Assembly (NCBI GenBank): GCA_039516895.1
Contig: CP154437.1
Coordinates: forward strand, 1,612,001-1,676,000
Direction of reading: 5' to 3'
Length of the DNA: 64,000 nucleotides
DNA from: Campylobacter coli
GTDB taxonomy: Bacteria > Campylobacterota > Campylobacteria > Campylobacterales > Campylobacteraceae
Within the stretch, counting starts at the first letter, position 1. Each line of letters opens with the position of its first letter. The position numbers were made by a program, and so were the translations under genes. The notes under the pieces are model-generated. The model saw nothing but the letters and a program-made list of their open reading frames with translations, had not been told where the DNA came from and ran no database searches. This document shows positions 27,244-36,848 of the stretch, one piece after another.

Positions 27244-27927
27244 ATGATAGTTTATGGAAAACAGATATTTTTTTATATTTTAGAACGACATAAAGAGCTT
27301 ATAAATGAGCTTTATTTAGCTAAAGAGTGCGACAAAGAAACTTTTAAAAAGATTGCTAATTCAGGCTTTAAGATCAAAAAACTTGATTTTAAAACAGCCC
27401 AAGCTTATGCTAAAGGTGGAAACCATCAAGGCTTTTTGCTAGATATTAAAGAGTATGAATTTAAAGATTTACACACTCTTAAAAAGGGTGAATTTATAGC
27501 TATTCTTTATGGTATTAGTGATGTTGGAAATATAGGAGCTATCGTAAGAACAGCTTATGCTTTAGGAGTGGATGGGCTTATTTTTATCGGAGAAAGACTC
27601 GCGATGGAAGGCGTTATCCGCACAAGTAGCGGAGCGGCACTAGATCTTGAAATCGCCTTAAATAATGATATTTTTACCGTTTTAAATGAGCTTAAGCAAG
27701 TAGGATTTAAACTTTTTGCAAGCGCGAGCGGAGGCAAACAAATTCATCATTATAAAGTCGATAAAGGCAAAAAAGCTTTAATTTTAGGAAGTGAAGGTTT
27801 GGGATTAAGTGCTAAAATAATAAAAAAATGCGATGAATGTGTAGGCATAGAAATGAAAAATAATTTCGATAGCCTTAATGTTAGTGTAGCTTTTGCAATA
27901 CTGTGTGATAGGATGATAAATGCTTAA
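27244..27927 (+). CDS. rlmB: TrmH-family 23S rRNA 2'-O-methyltransferase
   Basis: 227 residues of the SPOUT/TrmH family: an N-terminal substrate-binding domain (QAYAKGGNHQGFLLDIKEY), then GISDVGNIGAIVRTAYALG (motif 1 with conserved Asn/Arg), LILGSEGLGLSAKI (motif 2) and NNFDSLNVSVAFAILCDRM (motif 3). RlmB (G2251) is the best guess; a tRNA target cannot be excluded. It overlaps the next gene by 8 bases. Confidence 0.87.
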   Translation: MIVYGKQIFFYILERHKELINELYLAKECDKETFKKIANSGFKIKKLDFKTAQAYAKGGNHQGFLLDIKEYEFKDLHTLKKGEFIAILYGISDVGNIGAIVRTAYALGVDGLIFIGERLAMEGVIRTSSGAALDLEIALNNDIFTVLNELKQVGFKLFASASGGKQIHHYKVDKGKKALILGSEGLGLSAKIIKKCDECVGIEMKNNFDSLNVSVAFAILCDRMINA

Positions 27928-28864
27928 TTGGAAAAAAATTGAAGATTTAAATTTAAAAGAAGTTGCTGCTAGAACAAAAATCGAATTAGATTTTTTAGAA
28001 GCTTTAGTTAAAAAAGATTTTGTTACTTTAAATCGTTTTAATGTCCGCGGTTTCGTAAAAATTTTAAGTCGTGAATACGAACTTGATTTTACAGATTTTA
28101 ATGAAGAATTTGAAACCTATCTCAATGAAAATAATCTTAACGATACAGCCAAACCTAAGATAATAACCCCTAAATTAGATGCTTATACTCAAAAGTCAAC
28201 AGGTTTCGTATCTTTTATAGTTATAGTTATAATTTTAGCACTTGTGGGTTTTGGAATTTATTATTTTGATTATATTAAATCTTTTTTCCAAAATGACCAA
28301 AATAACTCAAGTGCGGCCGTTGTAGATATTATCGGACAAGCACAATCTAATTTAAAAGCTTTAGAAAATAATGTTGTTGTGATTGATAATCAAGCTGAAG
28401 AAAACGAAACAGAAGCCAATTTAACTCAAATACAAAATACAGAACTTAACAATACAAAAGAAGAAATAAAACAAATTTCTACCACGCAAAACAATACAAA
28501 TGCCAAAGAAGAAAATTTAAGCACAAATGATACTTTAGCAACGACAAATCAAGAAGTCACAGAACTTACAAAAGCTCCCAATAAAGAGGCACATTTTAAA
28601 GCTTCGGGTAAAATTTGGATAGGCTTGATTGATTTATCAAATTATAGAAAAACTGGTCTTGTAAAAGAAAATGATTTTAATCTTTCTTTAGAAGTAAATC
28701 GTTTGGTTTTAACAGGAGCTGCGGCTTTAAGTGTTTTTGATGAAAATGGCAAAGAACAAAAATTTCCTGCGGGAAATTCAAAGCGCTTTTTAATTAAAGA
28801 TGGAAAAATTACAAGTATTTCGGCAGCTGAATTTATGAAGTTAAACAAAGGTAAAGAATGGTAA
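27920..28864 (+). CDS. RodZ-like membrane protein with N-terminal helical domain
   Basis: 314 residues: an N-terminal helix-turn-helix-like domain of about 70 residues (NLKEVAARTKIELDFLEALV), a single membrane helix near 95-117 (FIVIVIILALVGFGIYYF), an Asn/Thr/Glu-rich periplasmic linker, and a C-terminal strand-rich domain similar to DUF4115. The architecture recalls RodZ, the MreB-linked morphology protein, but the N-terminal match is weak. It overlaps the next gene by 7 bases. Confidence 0.75.
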   Translation: MLNWKKIEDLNLKEVAARTKIELDFLEALVKKDFVTLNRFNVRGFVKILSREYELDFTDFNEEFETYLNENNLNDTAKPKIITPKLDAYTQKSTGFVSFIVIVIILALVGFGIYYFDYIKSFFQNDQNNSSAAVVDIIGQAQSNLKALENNVVVIDNQAEENETEANLTQIQNTELNNTKEEIKQISTTQNNTNAKEENLSTNDTLATTNQEVTELTKAPNKEAHFKASGKIWIGLIDLSNYRKTGLVKENDFNLSLEVNRLVLTGAAALSVFDENGKEQKFPAGNSKRFLIKDGKITSISAAEFMKLNKGKEW

Positions 28865-29664
28865 AAAAAATCTTTATTTTTTTATTTTTAGCTAATTCTG
28901 TTTTTGCTGTTTCTAGTTTAGAATTAGCTAAAAATTTAGTTGCTAATCCTTCTAAAGATTCTCAATTGCGTCTTTTATTTCCTGATTCTAGCTATATTGA
29001 TAATAAAGGCAATCCAGACATAGCTAAAATTTCAAGAATTTTAAAAACCAATTCCTTAATCAACCTAACCCTATCAGATCCTCAAACTTTAAGGCTCAAT
29101 TTCAAAGCCAAAGCGGATTCTGTTGTATTTTTTAAGATCTTAACTGACGCACTTACAAATCTTGGATATATATATTTTATCCCTACTGATATGATTTTAC
29201 GCGATGGAAATATAGACTATACCATACAAGTAGAATCTCAATACATTTTAGATCCAGGTGCTTTATATAGTCTTTTAAAAGATAATTCAGTTTATATAGA
29301 CAATATTAAGCGCATAGGTACTTATGATTATGAGTATGATTTAAATTTTGAAAATGCTCAGCTTAATACCAATATCGATTTAAAACTTAATTCTACACAA
29401 ACTTTAGAAAGACCGCTTAAAGATTATGTGTTCACTCTCCAAGGGGCTTCGAATTTGATTATTGATGCGCACGATGCTGATTTTTGGTTTCCTAAAGTGC
29501 TATTTTTAGATAAAAATTTAAATCTCATTAAAGCAATCAAGAGTCAAGCTCAAAATAATCATTTTTCAGAGCTTATCCCAAGTGGTGCAGTTTATGCAAT
29601 TGTAAGCGATATGTATAATTTAGACAATATCCGAAGAGGTTTAAAAATCACCCTAAAAAAATAA
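28858..29664 (+). CDS. Periplasmic protein of unknown function
   Basis: 268 residues with a signal peptide (KIFIFLFLANSVFAVSS). The rest is a mixed helix/strand domain without cysteines; segments such as TLSDPQTLRLNFKAKADSVV and GAVYAIVSDMYNLDNIRRGL are distinctive but I do not recognise a family. It overlaps the RodZ-like gene and precedes the aminotransferase by 12 bases, so it is probably in one operon with both. Confidence 0.75.
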   Translation: MVKKIFIFLFLANSVFAVSSLELAKNLVANPSKDSQLRLLFPDSSYIDNKGNPDIAKISRILKTNSLINLTLSDPQTLRLNFKAKADSVVFFKILTDALTNLGYIYFIPTDMILRDGNIDYTIQVESQYILDPGALYSLLKDNSVYIDNIKRIGTYDYEYDLNFENAQLNTNIDLKLNSTQTLERPLKDYVFTLQGASNLIIDAHDADFWFPKVLFLDKNLNLIKAIKSQAQNNHFSELIPSGAVYAIVSDMYNLDNIRRGLKITLKK

Positions 29665-29676
29665 AAAGGAAGAAAA

Positions 29677-30882
29677 ATGTTTGATGAAATTCGTTTCAAT
29701 ACCATAGAAAGGCTTCCAAATTATGTTTTTGCAGAAGTAAATGCGATCAAAATGGCAGCAAGACGTGCTGGAAAGGATATCATCGATTTTTCTATGGGAA
29801 ATCCCGATGGTAAAACTCCTCAACATATCATTGATAAACTTTGTGAAAGCGCCAATAAAGACAAAACTTCAGGTTATTCTACTTCTATGGGGATTTATAA
29901 GCTTCGCCTAGCTATTTGCAATTGGTATAAAAGAAAATACGGAGTAAATTTAGATCCTGAAAATGAAGTAGTAGCGACTATGGGTTCTAAAGAGGGTTTT
30001 GTGAATTTAGCAAGAGCGATTATCAATCCAGGAGATGTTGCCATAGTACCAGCTCCAGCTTATCCTATCCATACTCAAGCTTTTATCATAGCAGGAGGAA
30101 ATGTGGCTAAAATGCCTCTCAAATATAATGAAAAATTTGAACTTGATGAAAATAAATTCTTTGAAGATTTAGATAAAACCCTGCATGAAAGTATCCCGCG
30201 CCCAAAATATGTAGTGGTAAATTTTCCACACAATCCAACAACGGTAACTTGCGAAAAAAGCTTTTATGAAAGATTAGTTGCAACTGCGAAAAAAGAGCGA
30301 TTTTATATCATTTCTGATATTGCTTATGCGGATTTAACCTATGATGATTATAAAACCCCTTCTATTTTAGAAGTAGAAGGTGCAAAAGATGTTGCTGTAG
30401 AAACCTACACTCTTTCAAAATCTTACAATATGGCAGGTTGGCGTGTAGGATTTACAGTAGGAAATAAGCGCTTAGTAGCTGCTCTTAAAAAGATAAAATC
30501 ATGGTTTGATTATGGCATGTATACTCCTATACAAGTAGCTGCTACCGTAGCTTTAGATGGGGATCAAAGTTGTGTAGATGAAATTCGTGCTACTTACGAT
30601 AAAAGAATGCATATCTTGCTAGAAGCATTTGAAAATGCGGGTTGGAAACTTCATAAACCAAGAGCTAGCATGTTTGTTTGGGCAAAACTTCCTGAAAGCA
30701 AAATGCATCTAAAAAGCTTAGAATTTTCAAAACAACTTTTACAGCACGCAGAAGTAGCAGTGAGTCCGGGGATCGGCTTTGGTGAAGCAGGAGATGAATA
30801 TGTAAGAATTGCTTTAATAGAAAATGAAAACCGCATTCGTCAGGCTGCGCGCAATATTAAAAAATACTTGAAAGAAGAATAA
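29677..30882 (+). CDS. Class I/II aminotransferase (AlaC/LL-DAP-AT-like)
   Basis: 401 residues, fold-type I PLP enzyme. DFSMGNPDGKTP near residue 38, NFPHNPTT (Asn of PLP binding), SDIAYADLTYDD (Asp/Tyr) and the Schiff-base Lys in TLSKSYNMAGWRVGF near residue 248. Similarity is to AlaC (glutamate-pyruvate aminotransferase) and related aminotransferases. Its neighbour hom suggests a role in amino-acid synthesis; the exact substrate is uncertain. Start follows AAAAGGAAGAAAA. Confidence 0.88.
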   Translation: MFDEIRFNTIERLPNYVFAEVNAIKMAARRAGKDIIDFSMGNPDGKTPQHIIDKLCESANKDKTSGYSTSMGIYKLRLAICNWYKRKYGVNLDPENEVVATMGSKEGFVNLARAIINPGDVAIVPAPAYPIHTQAFIIAGGNVAKMPLKYNEKFELDENKFFEDLDKTLHESIPRPKYVVVNFPHNPTTVTCEKSFYERLVATAKKERFYIISDIAYADLTYDDYKTPSILEVEGAKDVAVETYTLSKSYNMAGWRVGFTVGNKRLVAALKKIKSWFDYGMYTPIQVAATVALDGDQSCVDEIRATYDKRMHILLEAFENAGWKLHKPRASMFVWAKLPESKMHLKSLEFSKQLLQHAEVAVSPGIGFGEAGDEYVRIALIENENRIRQAARNIKKYLKEE

Positions 30883-30883
30883 A

Positions 30884-32134
30884 ATGAAAGTTGCTATTTT
30901 AGGATATGGGGTTGTAGGGAGTGCTGTTGCTCGTGTTTTAATTCAAAACAAAGAAATCATTCGTGCAAGATGTGGACAAGATATCATTCCTGTTATTGCT
31001 CTTGCCAAAAGCCAAAAAGAAAATCCCCTAATTCCTATCGTTACGAATGTAGATGAAATTTTGCAACGAGATGATATAGATGTTTTTGTGGAGTTAATGG
31101 GTGGGGTTGAAACACCTTTTAAAATCATCAGCGAAATTCTTAAAAAAAACAAACCTGTAGTTACTGCAAATAAAGCTATGCTTGCTTATCATCGCTATGA
31201 GCTTGAAGAGTTGGCTAAAAATACAACTTTTGGCTATGAAGCAAGTGTTGCAGGTGGAATTCCCATTATCAAAGCTTTAAAAGAAGGGCTTAGTGCGAAC
31301 AATATCTTAAGTATCGAAGGCATACTCAATGGCACGAGCAATTATATTTTAAGCGCTATGAATAGCAAGGGTTTAAATTTTGATGATGTGCTAAAAAAAG
31401 CGCAAGAGCTTGGTTATGCAGAAGCAGATCCAACCTTTGATATAGAAGGACAAGATGCTGCACATAAACTTTTGATTTTAGCAAGTATTGCTTATGGTTT
31501 GCGTGCCAAACCTGAAGATATTTTAATCGAAGGTATCAGCAAAATTTCTGCTGAAGATATGTATTTTGCAAAAGAATTTGATTTTACTATCAAGCTTTTA
31601 GGTATAGCCAAAGCTCAAAATTCCACAGTAGAATTAAGAGTGCATCCTACTATGATCAATAAAGATAAAATGATAGCAAAAGTCGATGGAGTAATGAATG
31701 CTATCAGCATAGTCAGTGATATACTTGGTGAAAGTCTTTATTATGGAGCGGGTGCAGGAGGAGATGCTACAGCAAGTGCTGTTATTGCTGATCTTATGGA
31801 TATAGCAAGAAATGAACCTAAAGGTCCTATGATGGGCTTTGAAAATAATTTAAATTTTAAACTTTTAAACAAGGATGAAATTTATACAAAATATTATTTA
31901 AGATTAAAAGTAGAAGATAAAACAGGGGTTTTATCTAAAATTACTCAACTTATGAGTGAAAATAATATTTCGATAGACAGCTTTTTGCAAAAACCAAAAC
32001 AGGGTGAAATTTATAGCACTTTATTTTTTACTACTCATCATACCTTTGAAAAAAGTATTCAAAATTTACTTTCTATCTTGGAAAAACAAGATTTTATCAA
32101 GGCTAAGCCTTTTATGATGCGTATAGAAGAATAA
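30884..32134 (+). CDS. hom: Homoserine dehydrogenase with ACT domain
   Basis: 416 residues: N-terminal Rossmann domain (VAILGYGVVGSAVARVL), VTANKAMLAYH, catalytic domain GGIPIIKALKEGLSANN and LNGTSNYIL, with the conserved EADPTFDIEGQDAAHK, and a C-terminal ACT domain (KTGVLSKITQLMSENNISID) for threonine feedback. It reduces aspartate semialdehyde to homoserine for threonine and methionine. thrB lies in another operon at 43052. Confidence 0.95.
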   Translation: MKVAILGYGVVGSAVARVLIQNKEIIRARCGQDIIPVIALAKSQKENPLIPIVTNVDEILQRDDIDVFVELMGGVETPFKIISEILKKNKPVVTANKAMLAYHRYELEELAKNTTFGYEASVAGGIPIIKALKEGLSANNILSIEGILNGTSNYILSAMNSKGLNFDDVLKKAQELGYAEADPTFDIEGQDAAHKLLILASIAYGLRAKPEDILIEGISKISAEDMYFAKEFDFTIKLLGIAKAQNSTVELRVHPTMINKDKMIAKVDGVMNAISIVSDILGESLYYGAGAGGDATASAVIADLMDIARNEPKGPMMGFENNLNFKLLNKDEIYTKYYLRLKVEDKTGVLSKITQLMSENNISIDSFLQKPKQGEIYSTLFFTTHHTFEKSIQNLLSILEKQDFIKAKPFMMRIEE

Positions 32135-32472
32135 TGGGATTTGCATCATATCTTAGTGGAATTTTAGGCGAAGATAAGGCTTGCGATTTTTTAAAAAAGC
32201 AAAAATTTGAAATTTTAAAGCGTAATTTTCGTTCTAAATTCGGCGAGATTGATATTATTGCGAGAAAAGATGGAATTTTGCATTTTATCGAAGTTAAATT
32301 TACTCAAAACAATTATGAAGTTTCTGAGCGTTTAAATATTAAAAAATATGAAAGAATTTTAAAAACCATAGAATTTTATGAATTAAAACACGGGATTTTA
32401 AATGATTTTCAAATCGATCTTATCTGCATTAGTGATGATATGATACAATTTTTTGAAAATATCAGTTTTTAA
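32134..32472 (+). CDS. YraN-family (UPF0102) nuclease-like protein
   Basis: 112 residues. The restriction-endonuclease-like core is visible: GEDKACDFLKKQKFEILKRN, then FGEIDIIARKDGILHFIEVKF, giving the D-xn-ExK motif. The family is universal and may act in recombination or DNA processing; no proven function. It starts on the last base of hom. Confidence 0.88.
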   Translation: MGFASYLSGILGEDKACDFLKKQKFEILKRNFRSKFGEIDIIARKDGILHFIEVKFTQNNYEVSERLNIKKYERILKTIEFYELKHGILNDFQIDLICISDDMIQFFENISF

Positions 32473-32526
32473 GCTAATATTTAAAAAAATAAAATACAAT
32501 TACAGAAATTAGTGAAAGGAAAAATT

Positions 32527-32841
32527 ATGGGAAAATATATTGAATTAACAAGTGATAATTTTGCACAAGCAAAAGAAGGTGTTGCTTTAGTTGATTTTTG
32601 GGCTCCATGGTGTGGACCTTGCAGAATGCTTGCTCCAGTAATTGATGAACTTGCAAATGATTTTGATGGTAAAGCAAAAATTTGTAAAGTAAATACAGAC
32701 GAGCAAGGTGATTTGGCAGCTGAATTTGGTGTTCGCTCTATCCCTACTCTTATCTTCTTTAAAAATGGTGAAGTAGTAGATCAATTAGTTGGTGCTCAAT
32801 CAAAACAAGCAATCAGCGATAAATTAAATTCTTTACTATAA
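32527..32841 (+). CDS. trxA: Thioredoxin
   Basis: 104 residues with active site WCGPC in VDFWAPWCGPCRMLAPVI and cis-Pro loop RSIPTLIFFKNG. The start is ATG 32527, preceded by GAAAGGAAAAATT; an upstream GTG at 32512 would put the ribosome binding site inside the gene. Reduced by TrxB from the next gene but separated from it by a hairpin terminator. Confidence 0.96.
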   Translation: MGKYIELTSDNFAQAKEGVALVDFWAPWCGPCRMLAPVIDELANDFDGKAKICKVNTDEQGDLAAEFGVRSIPTLIFFKNGEVVDQLVGAQSKQAISDKLNSLL

Positions 32842-32849
32842 AAATCTTC

Positions 32850-32870
32850 AAGGCTAGTTTTACTAGCCTT
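32850..32870 (+). terminator. Hairpin terminator after trxA
   Basis: Perfect 8-bp stem AAGGCTAG / CTAGCCTT with a 5-base loop, followed by a short T run. It lies 8 bases after the trxA stop, so trxB probably has its own promoter in the 100 AT-rich bases that follow. Confidence 0.7.
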
Positions 32871-32975
32871 TCATCCAAAAATTTCAAATTTATACTAAAT
32901 AATAATTTTTATTAACTACTATTAAGAATAATTTGTATATTATTATCAATAAAATTCAAATACAAAGGAAAAATA

Positions 32976-33914
32976 ATGTTAGATGTAGCAATTATAGGTG
33001 GAGGACCTGCAGGACTTAGCGCTGGACTTTACACAACTAGAGGTGGTCTTAAAAATGTAGTAATGTTTGAAAAAGGGATGCCAGGAGGGCAAATTACTTC
33101 TAGTTCTGAAATTGAAAACTATCCGGGTGTTGCACAAGTTATGGATGGAATTTCTTTTATGGCACCTTGGAGCGAACAGTGTATGCGTTTTGGCTTAAAG
33201 CATGAAATGGTAGGTGTAGAACAAATTTCAAAAAATGAAGATGGAAGTTTTACTATTAAACTAGAAGGTGGCAAAACAGAGCTTGCAAAAGCGGTGATAG
33301 TTTGTACTGGTTCTGCCCCAAAAAGAGCAGGTTTTAAAGGTGAGGATGAATTTTTTGGCAAAGGTGTGAGCACTTGTGCAACTTGCGATGGTTTTTTCTA
33401 TAAAAATAAAGAAGTAGCGGTTTTAGGTGGTGGTGATACTGCTTTAGAGGAAGCATTATATCTAGCAAATATTTGTTCTAAAGTTTATCTAATTCACCGC
33501 AGAGATGAATTTAGAGCTGCACCTTCTACGGTAGAAAAAGTAAAGAAAAATGAAAAAATAGAACTTATCACTAGTGCAAGCATAGATGAAGTATATGGTG
33601 ATAAAATGGGTGTTACAGGCGTAAAAGTAAAATTAAAAGATGGTAGCATTAGAGATTTAAATGTGCCAGGAATTTTTACCTTTGTGGGGCTGAATGTAAG
33701 AAATGAAATTTTAAAGCAAGATGATGGAAAATTCCTATGCGATATGGAAGAAGGTGGACAAGTAAGCGTCAATCTTAAAATGCAAACTAGCGTTCCTGGG
33801 CTTTTTGCAGCAGGTGATCTTAGAAAAGATGCTCCAAAACAAGTTATTTGTGCAGCGGGCGATGGAGCTGTAGCAGCACTTAGCGCTATGGCTTATATAG
33901 AAAGCTTGCATTAA
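32976..33914 (+). CDS. trxB: Thioredoxin reductase
   Basis: 312 residues. FAD motif [20 protein letters not shown], active-site CATC in [13 protein letters not shown] near residue 132, NADPH motif [16 protein letters not shown], and C-terminal [20 protein letters not shown]. It reduces TrxA with NADPH. Start follows AAAGGAAAAATA. Ends in its own hairpin. Confidence 0.96.
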   Translation: MLDVAIIGGGPAGLSAGLYTTRGGLKNVVMFEKGMPGGQITSSSEIENYPGVAQVMDGISFMAPWSEQCMRFGLKHEMVGVEQISKNEDGSFTIKLEGGKTELAKAVIVCTGSAPKRAGFKGEDEFFGKGVSTCATCDGFFYKNKEVAVLGGGDTALEEALYLANICSKVYLIHRRDEFRAAPSTVEKVKKNEKIELITSASIDEVYGDKMGVTGVKVKLKDGSIRDLNVPGIFTFVGLNVRNEILKQDDGKFLCDMEEGGQVSVNLKMQTSVPGLFAAGDLRKDAPKQVICAAGDGAVAALSAMAYIESLH

Positions 33915-33935
33915 TCTAGGATTTTATCCTAGATT
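33913..33935 (+). terminator. Hairpin terminator after trxB
   Basis: Perfect 9-bp stem AATCTAGGA / TCCTAGATT around TTTTA, followed by TT. The stem starts within the trxB stop codon. Confidence 0.7.
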
Positions 33936-34084
33936 TTAGTCTTGATTTTAGATAAAATATCAAAATTTCCATAAAAAACAATCTAAAATACTTTTTTTAA
34001 CATAGATATAAAAACTAGAAATTCTATTTATAAACTTAATATTGTTATAATTTTTAAATTTCATTCTCTTTAGGGTATAAAATA

Positions 34085-34939
34085 ATGAAAAAAATATTCC
34101 TTTTTTTTATATTTTTGGGACTTTTTAAATCCTTTCTTTATGCTAAAACTTTACAACCAAGTGAAAATCCAAATCTACCTTTAATCAGCGTAAGCATAGC
34201 CCCACAAGCTTTTTTTGTTAAAAAAATAGCGGATGATACTCTAAATATCAACATTTTATCTACAAATATACACAAGCCAAAATCCAAATCAAACTCTATG
34301 AAAAAGCTTGAAAAAAGTGAGCTTTACTTTACCATAGGCTTAGAATTTGAAAAGAATTTGACAGACAAACTAAAACAAAAATTTCCAAAACTTGAAATTA
34401 TAGACATGCAAAAAGATATTCCTCTAGCTAAAACTAGCTCTAGCAACTCCAAAGAAATTTTAGATCCTTTTACTTGGCTTGATCCTATTTTAGTTCAAAA
34501 CATAGCCTTAAATACCTACAATGCTCTAGTTCAAAAATACCCTCAAAACAAAAGCTTATACAAGCGTAATTTAGATAAATTTTTAACAGAGTTAGATGTC
34601 TTAAATTTACAAATCTCTTCAAAATTACAAAAAGTAAAGAATAAAGAATTTATAACATATCATCCCGCTTGGTCATACTTTGCCAAGCGTTATAATCTTG
34701 TGCAAAACCATGTAGAATTTTTAGGAAAAAAACTAAAAAATGAAGATTTAAAAAATTTGGGTACGTTGATTAAAGATAAAAATATTAAAGTTATTTTTGT
34801 ACAGACTCATTTTCCTGAAAATACAGCAAAAACTTTAGAAAAAGAATATAATGTAAAAATTTATAAGATAGATTATTTATCTTATGATTGGGAAAATGAA
34901 CTTTTGAAAACAGCAAACGCTTTTTATGAAAATTTATAG
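34085..34939 (+). CDS. znuA: Zinc-type ABC transporter, periplasmic binding protein
   Basis: 284 residues, cluster A-I family (ZnuA/TroA), with signal peptide (KIFLFFIFLGLFKSFLYA). The His of the first site is in TNIHKPKS and a later one in FITYHPAWSYFAKRY. The usual DPHxWLDP is DPFTWLDP here, so the second canonical His is missing, and there is no His-rich loop. The last ligand may be Asp in KIDYLSYDW. Context with znuC/znuB supports Zn2+ uptake, but Mn2+ or Fe2+ is possible given the altered site. Confidence 0.85.
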   Translation: MKKIFLFFIFLGLFKSFLYAKTLQPSENPNLPLISVSIAPQAFFVKKIADDTLNINILSTNIHKPKSKSNSMKKLEKSELYFTIGLEFEKNLTDKLKQKFPKLEIIDMQKDIPLAKTSSSNSKEILDPFTWLDPILVQNIALNTYNALVQKYPQNKSLYKRNLDKFLTELDVLNLQISSKLQKVKNKEFITYHPAWSYFAKRYNLVQNHVEFLGKKLKNEDLKNLGTLIKDKNIKVIFVQTHFPENTAKTLEKEYNVKIYKIDYLSYDWENELLKTANAFYENL

Positions 34940-34952
34940 TTAGGTTTTTTTA

Positions 34953-35807
34953 ATGCTTTTTTTTGAAATATCAAATCTTAATTACGCTTACAATAACGAA
35001 ACGATTTTAAAAAATATCAACTTAAGCTATGATAGTAAAGATTTTCTTTCCATCATCGGCCCTAATGGTGCGGGAAAATCCACACTTGTAAAACTCATCC
35101 TAGGACTTTTAAAGACTAAAAAAACTATCAATTTTCATGGGCTTAAAAAAAATGAAATCGGCTATGTCCCTCAACACACTTTAGCAAATCCTAACTTTTG
35201 CCCAAGGGTTATAGAAATCGTTTTAATGGGACTTGTCAATAAAAAAATTTTTGGTTTTTATAGTAAAAAAGATAAAAACAAAGCCTTAGAAGCTCTAGCA
35301 AGCGTGGGTATGCAGGATTTTTGGGATAGAAAAATCAATGAATTAAGCGGAGGTCAAAAACAACGCGTTTTTATCGCTAGAGCTTTAGTCGATGAATGCA
35401 AAATGCTGATCTTAGATGAGCCTACAGCAAGCGTTGATAGCAAATCCGCAATTCAAATTTTTGAACTTTTAAGCTCTTTGCATGAAAAGGGCATAGGAAT
35501 TTTACTCATTTGCCACGATATCAATCTCGTGCTTGCTTATAGTGATAAAATCGCGTATTTAAACAAAGAACTCTTTTTACATACCAATACCAAAGAAAAA
35601 GACAAAAGCGTATTTTTAAAACACCTTTATGAAAACCATTCGCATTTTTGCGATGTAGAAATGAGTTTAAATTCTTGCTTTTGCGATGAAGAAAATTGCG
35701 AAAAGAAAAAAATTTGTGAACAAGAATTTGCAAGAAGAAATTTAAAAAAATCAAATTTCAAAAAAGAAAATTTTTGTTTGAAATTTTCAAAGGAAAGCCA
35801 TGTTTGA
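34953..35807 (+). CDS. znuC: Zinc-type ABC transporter ATPase with Cys-rich tail
   Basis: 284 residues. Walker A GPNGAGKST, Q-loop YVPQHTL, signature LSGGQKQRVFIARAL, Walker B MLILDEPTASVD, H-loop LICHDINLV. The C-terminal ~65 residues hold six Cys and several His (ENHSHFCDVE, then SCFCDEENCEKKKICEQ), a plausible Zn-sensing tail not usual in ZnuC. It overlaps znuB by 8 bases. Confidence 0.9.
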   Translation: MLFFEISNLNYAYNNETILKNINLSYDSKDFLSIIGPNGAGKSTLVKLILGLLKTKKTINFHGLKKNEIGYVPQHTLANPNFCPRVIEIVLMGLVNKKIFGFYSKKDKNKALEALASVGMQDFWDRKINELSGGQKQRVFIARALVDECKMLILDEPTASVDSKSAIQIFELLSSLHEKGIGILLICHDINLVLAYSDKIAYLNKELFLHTNTKEKDKSVFLKHLYENHSHFCDVEMSLNSCFCDEENCEKKKICEQEFARRNLKKSNFKKENFCLKFSKESHV

Positions 35808-36606
35808 AATTTTAAATTTCACCTTTTTTCAAAATGCTTTATTGGCTGCGGTTTTAGTCAGCATTGCTTGTGGAGTCGTAGGTACACTTGTGATGATAAA
35901 CCGACTCTTTTCCATAGCAGGAGGCATCACGCATGGGGCTTTTGGGGGTATTGGTATAGCGTTTTATTTTTCTTTGCCCATATTGATCAGCACAGGTATT
36001 TTCACGCTCTTTTTAGCCTTTTTGGTAGCATTTTTATCGAAGCGTTATGAGCACAGAAGCGACAGTATAGTCGCTGTGATTTGGGCTTTTGGGATGGCTT
36101 TTGGGATCATACTTATAGATTTAAGCCCAGGCTATAGCACGGATTTGATGGCTTATCTTTTTGGAAATATTTTAGCAGTAGGAATGCAAGATCTATGGCT
36201 GATGGCGATAGTGGATGGGGTGGTGATTGTTTTAATGCTTTTATTTTATAGACAATTTGAAGCTTTAAGCTTTGATGTTGAATTTGCAAAAGTACGAGGA
36301 ATAAATACAAGCTTTTTTCATTATCTTTTAATCGCACTTATGGCATTTTGCATAGTGATTTCCATACGCCTTGTAGGGATTATTTTAATCATGGCTTTGC
36401 TTAGTATACCTAGTTTTATAGCTGAAAATTTTACAAAAAAGCTAGGTTTGATAATGATTTTAGCAAGTGTATTGAGTATGATTTTTTGCGTTTTAGGGCT
36501 TATAATAAGCTATTATTTTAATCTCTCAAGCGGTGCTTGTATCATAGCTGTAGCTTGCTTTGGCTTTTTAATGCACTTGCTAGCAAAGTTTTTACTAAAA
36601 AGGTAA
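35800..36606 (+). CDS. znuB: Zinc-type ABC transporter permease
   Basis: 268 residues of the ABC-3 family with about eight helices: GVVGTLVMINRLFSIAGGIT (typical 'sh-a-g' segment), DLMAYLFGNILAVG, and VRLVGIILIMALLSIPSF-type segment near residue 188. It forms the membrane channel with ZnuC. Last gene of the three-gene operon; a hairpin follows directly. Confidence 0.92.
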   Translation: MFEILNFTFFQNALLAAVLVSIACGVVGTLVMINRLFSIAGGITHGAFGGIGIAFYFSLPILISTGIFTLFLAFLVAFLSKRYEHRSDSIVAVIWAFGMAFGIILIDLSPGYSTDLMAYLFGNILAVGMQDLWLMAIVDGVVIVLMLLFYRQFEALSFDVEFAKVRGINTSFFHYLLIALMAFCIVISIRLVGIILIMALLSIPSFIAENFTKKLGLIMILASVLSMIFCVLGLIISYYFNLSSGACIIAVACFGFLMHLLAKFLLKR

Positions 36607-36630
36607 AGGTGCAAAAATCACTTGCACTTT
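36606..36630 (+). terminator. Hairpin terminator after znuB
   Basis: A 9-bp stem (AAGGTGCAA / TTGCACTTT, one G-T pair) with a 7-base loop begins at the znuB stop codon. The 218 bases that follow to the DUF262 gene are AT-rich with no gene that I can see. Confidence 0.6.
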
Positions 36631-36817
36631 TATATTTAATGAAAAAATATATTCTTTATCTTTAAATCACAAATATTTTATAATATAACAGAAAATAAAA
36701 CCAAATCTTTAACCATGGTAAGCATAACCAAAAAGAATATATAAATTGTGTGTATAAATATTATAAGACTATAAAATCATTATCTGAGATAGATTTATAA
36801 AATACTACTTATTTTAT

Positions 36818-36842
36818 TCCAAGAGATAAAACATCTCTTGGA
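36818..36842. terminator. Hairpin at the 3' end of the DUF262 gene
   Basis: Perfect 10-bp stem TCCAAGAGAT / ATCTCTTGGA around AAAAC, 6 bases from the stop codon of the minus-strand DUF262 gene. No clear T run on the minus strand, so a factor-dependent or weak terminator is likely. Confidence 0.55.
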
Positions 36843-36848
36843 TAAGAT

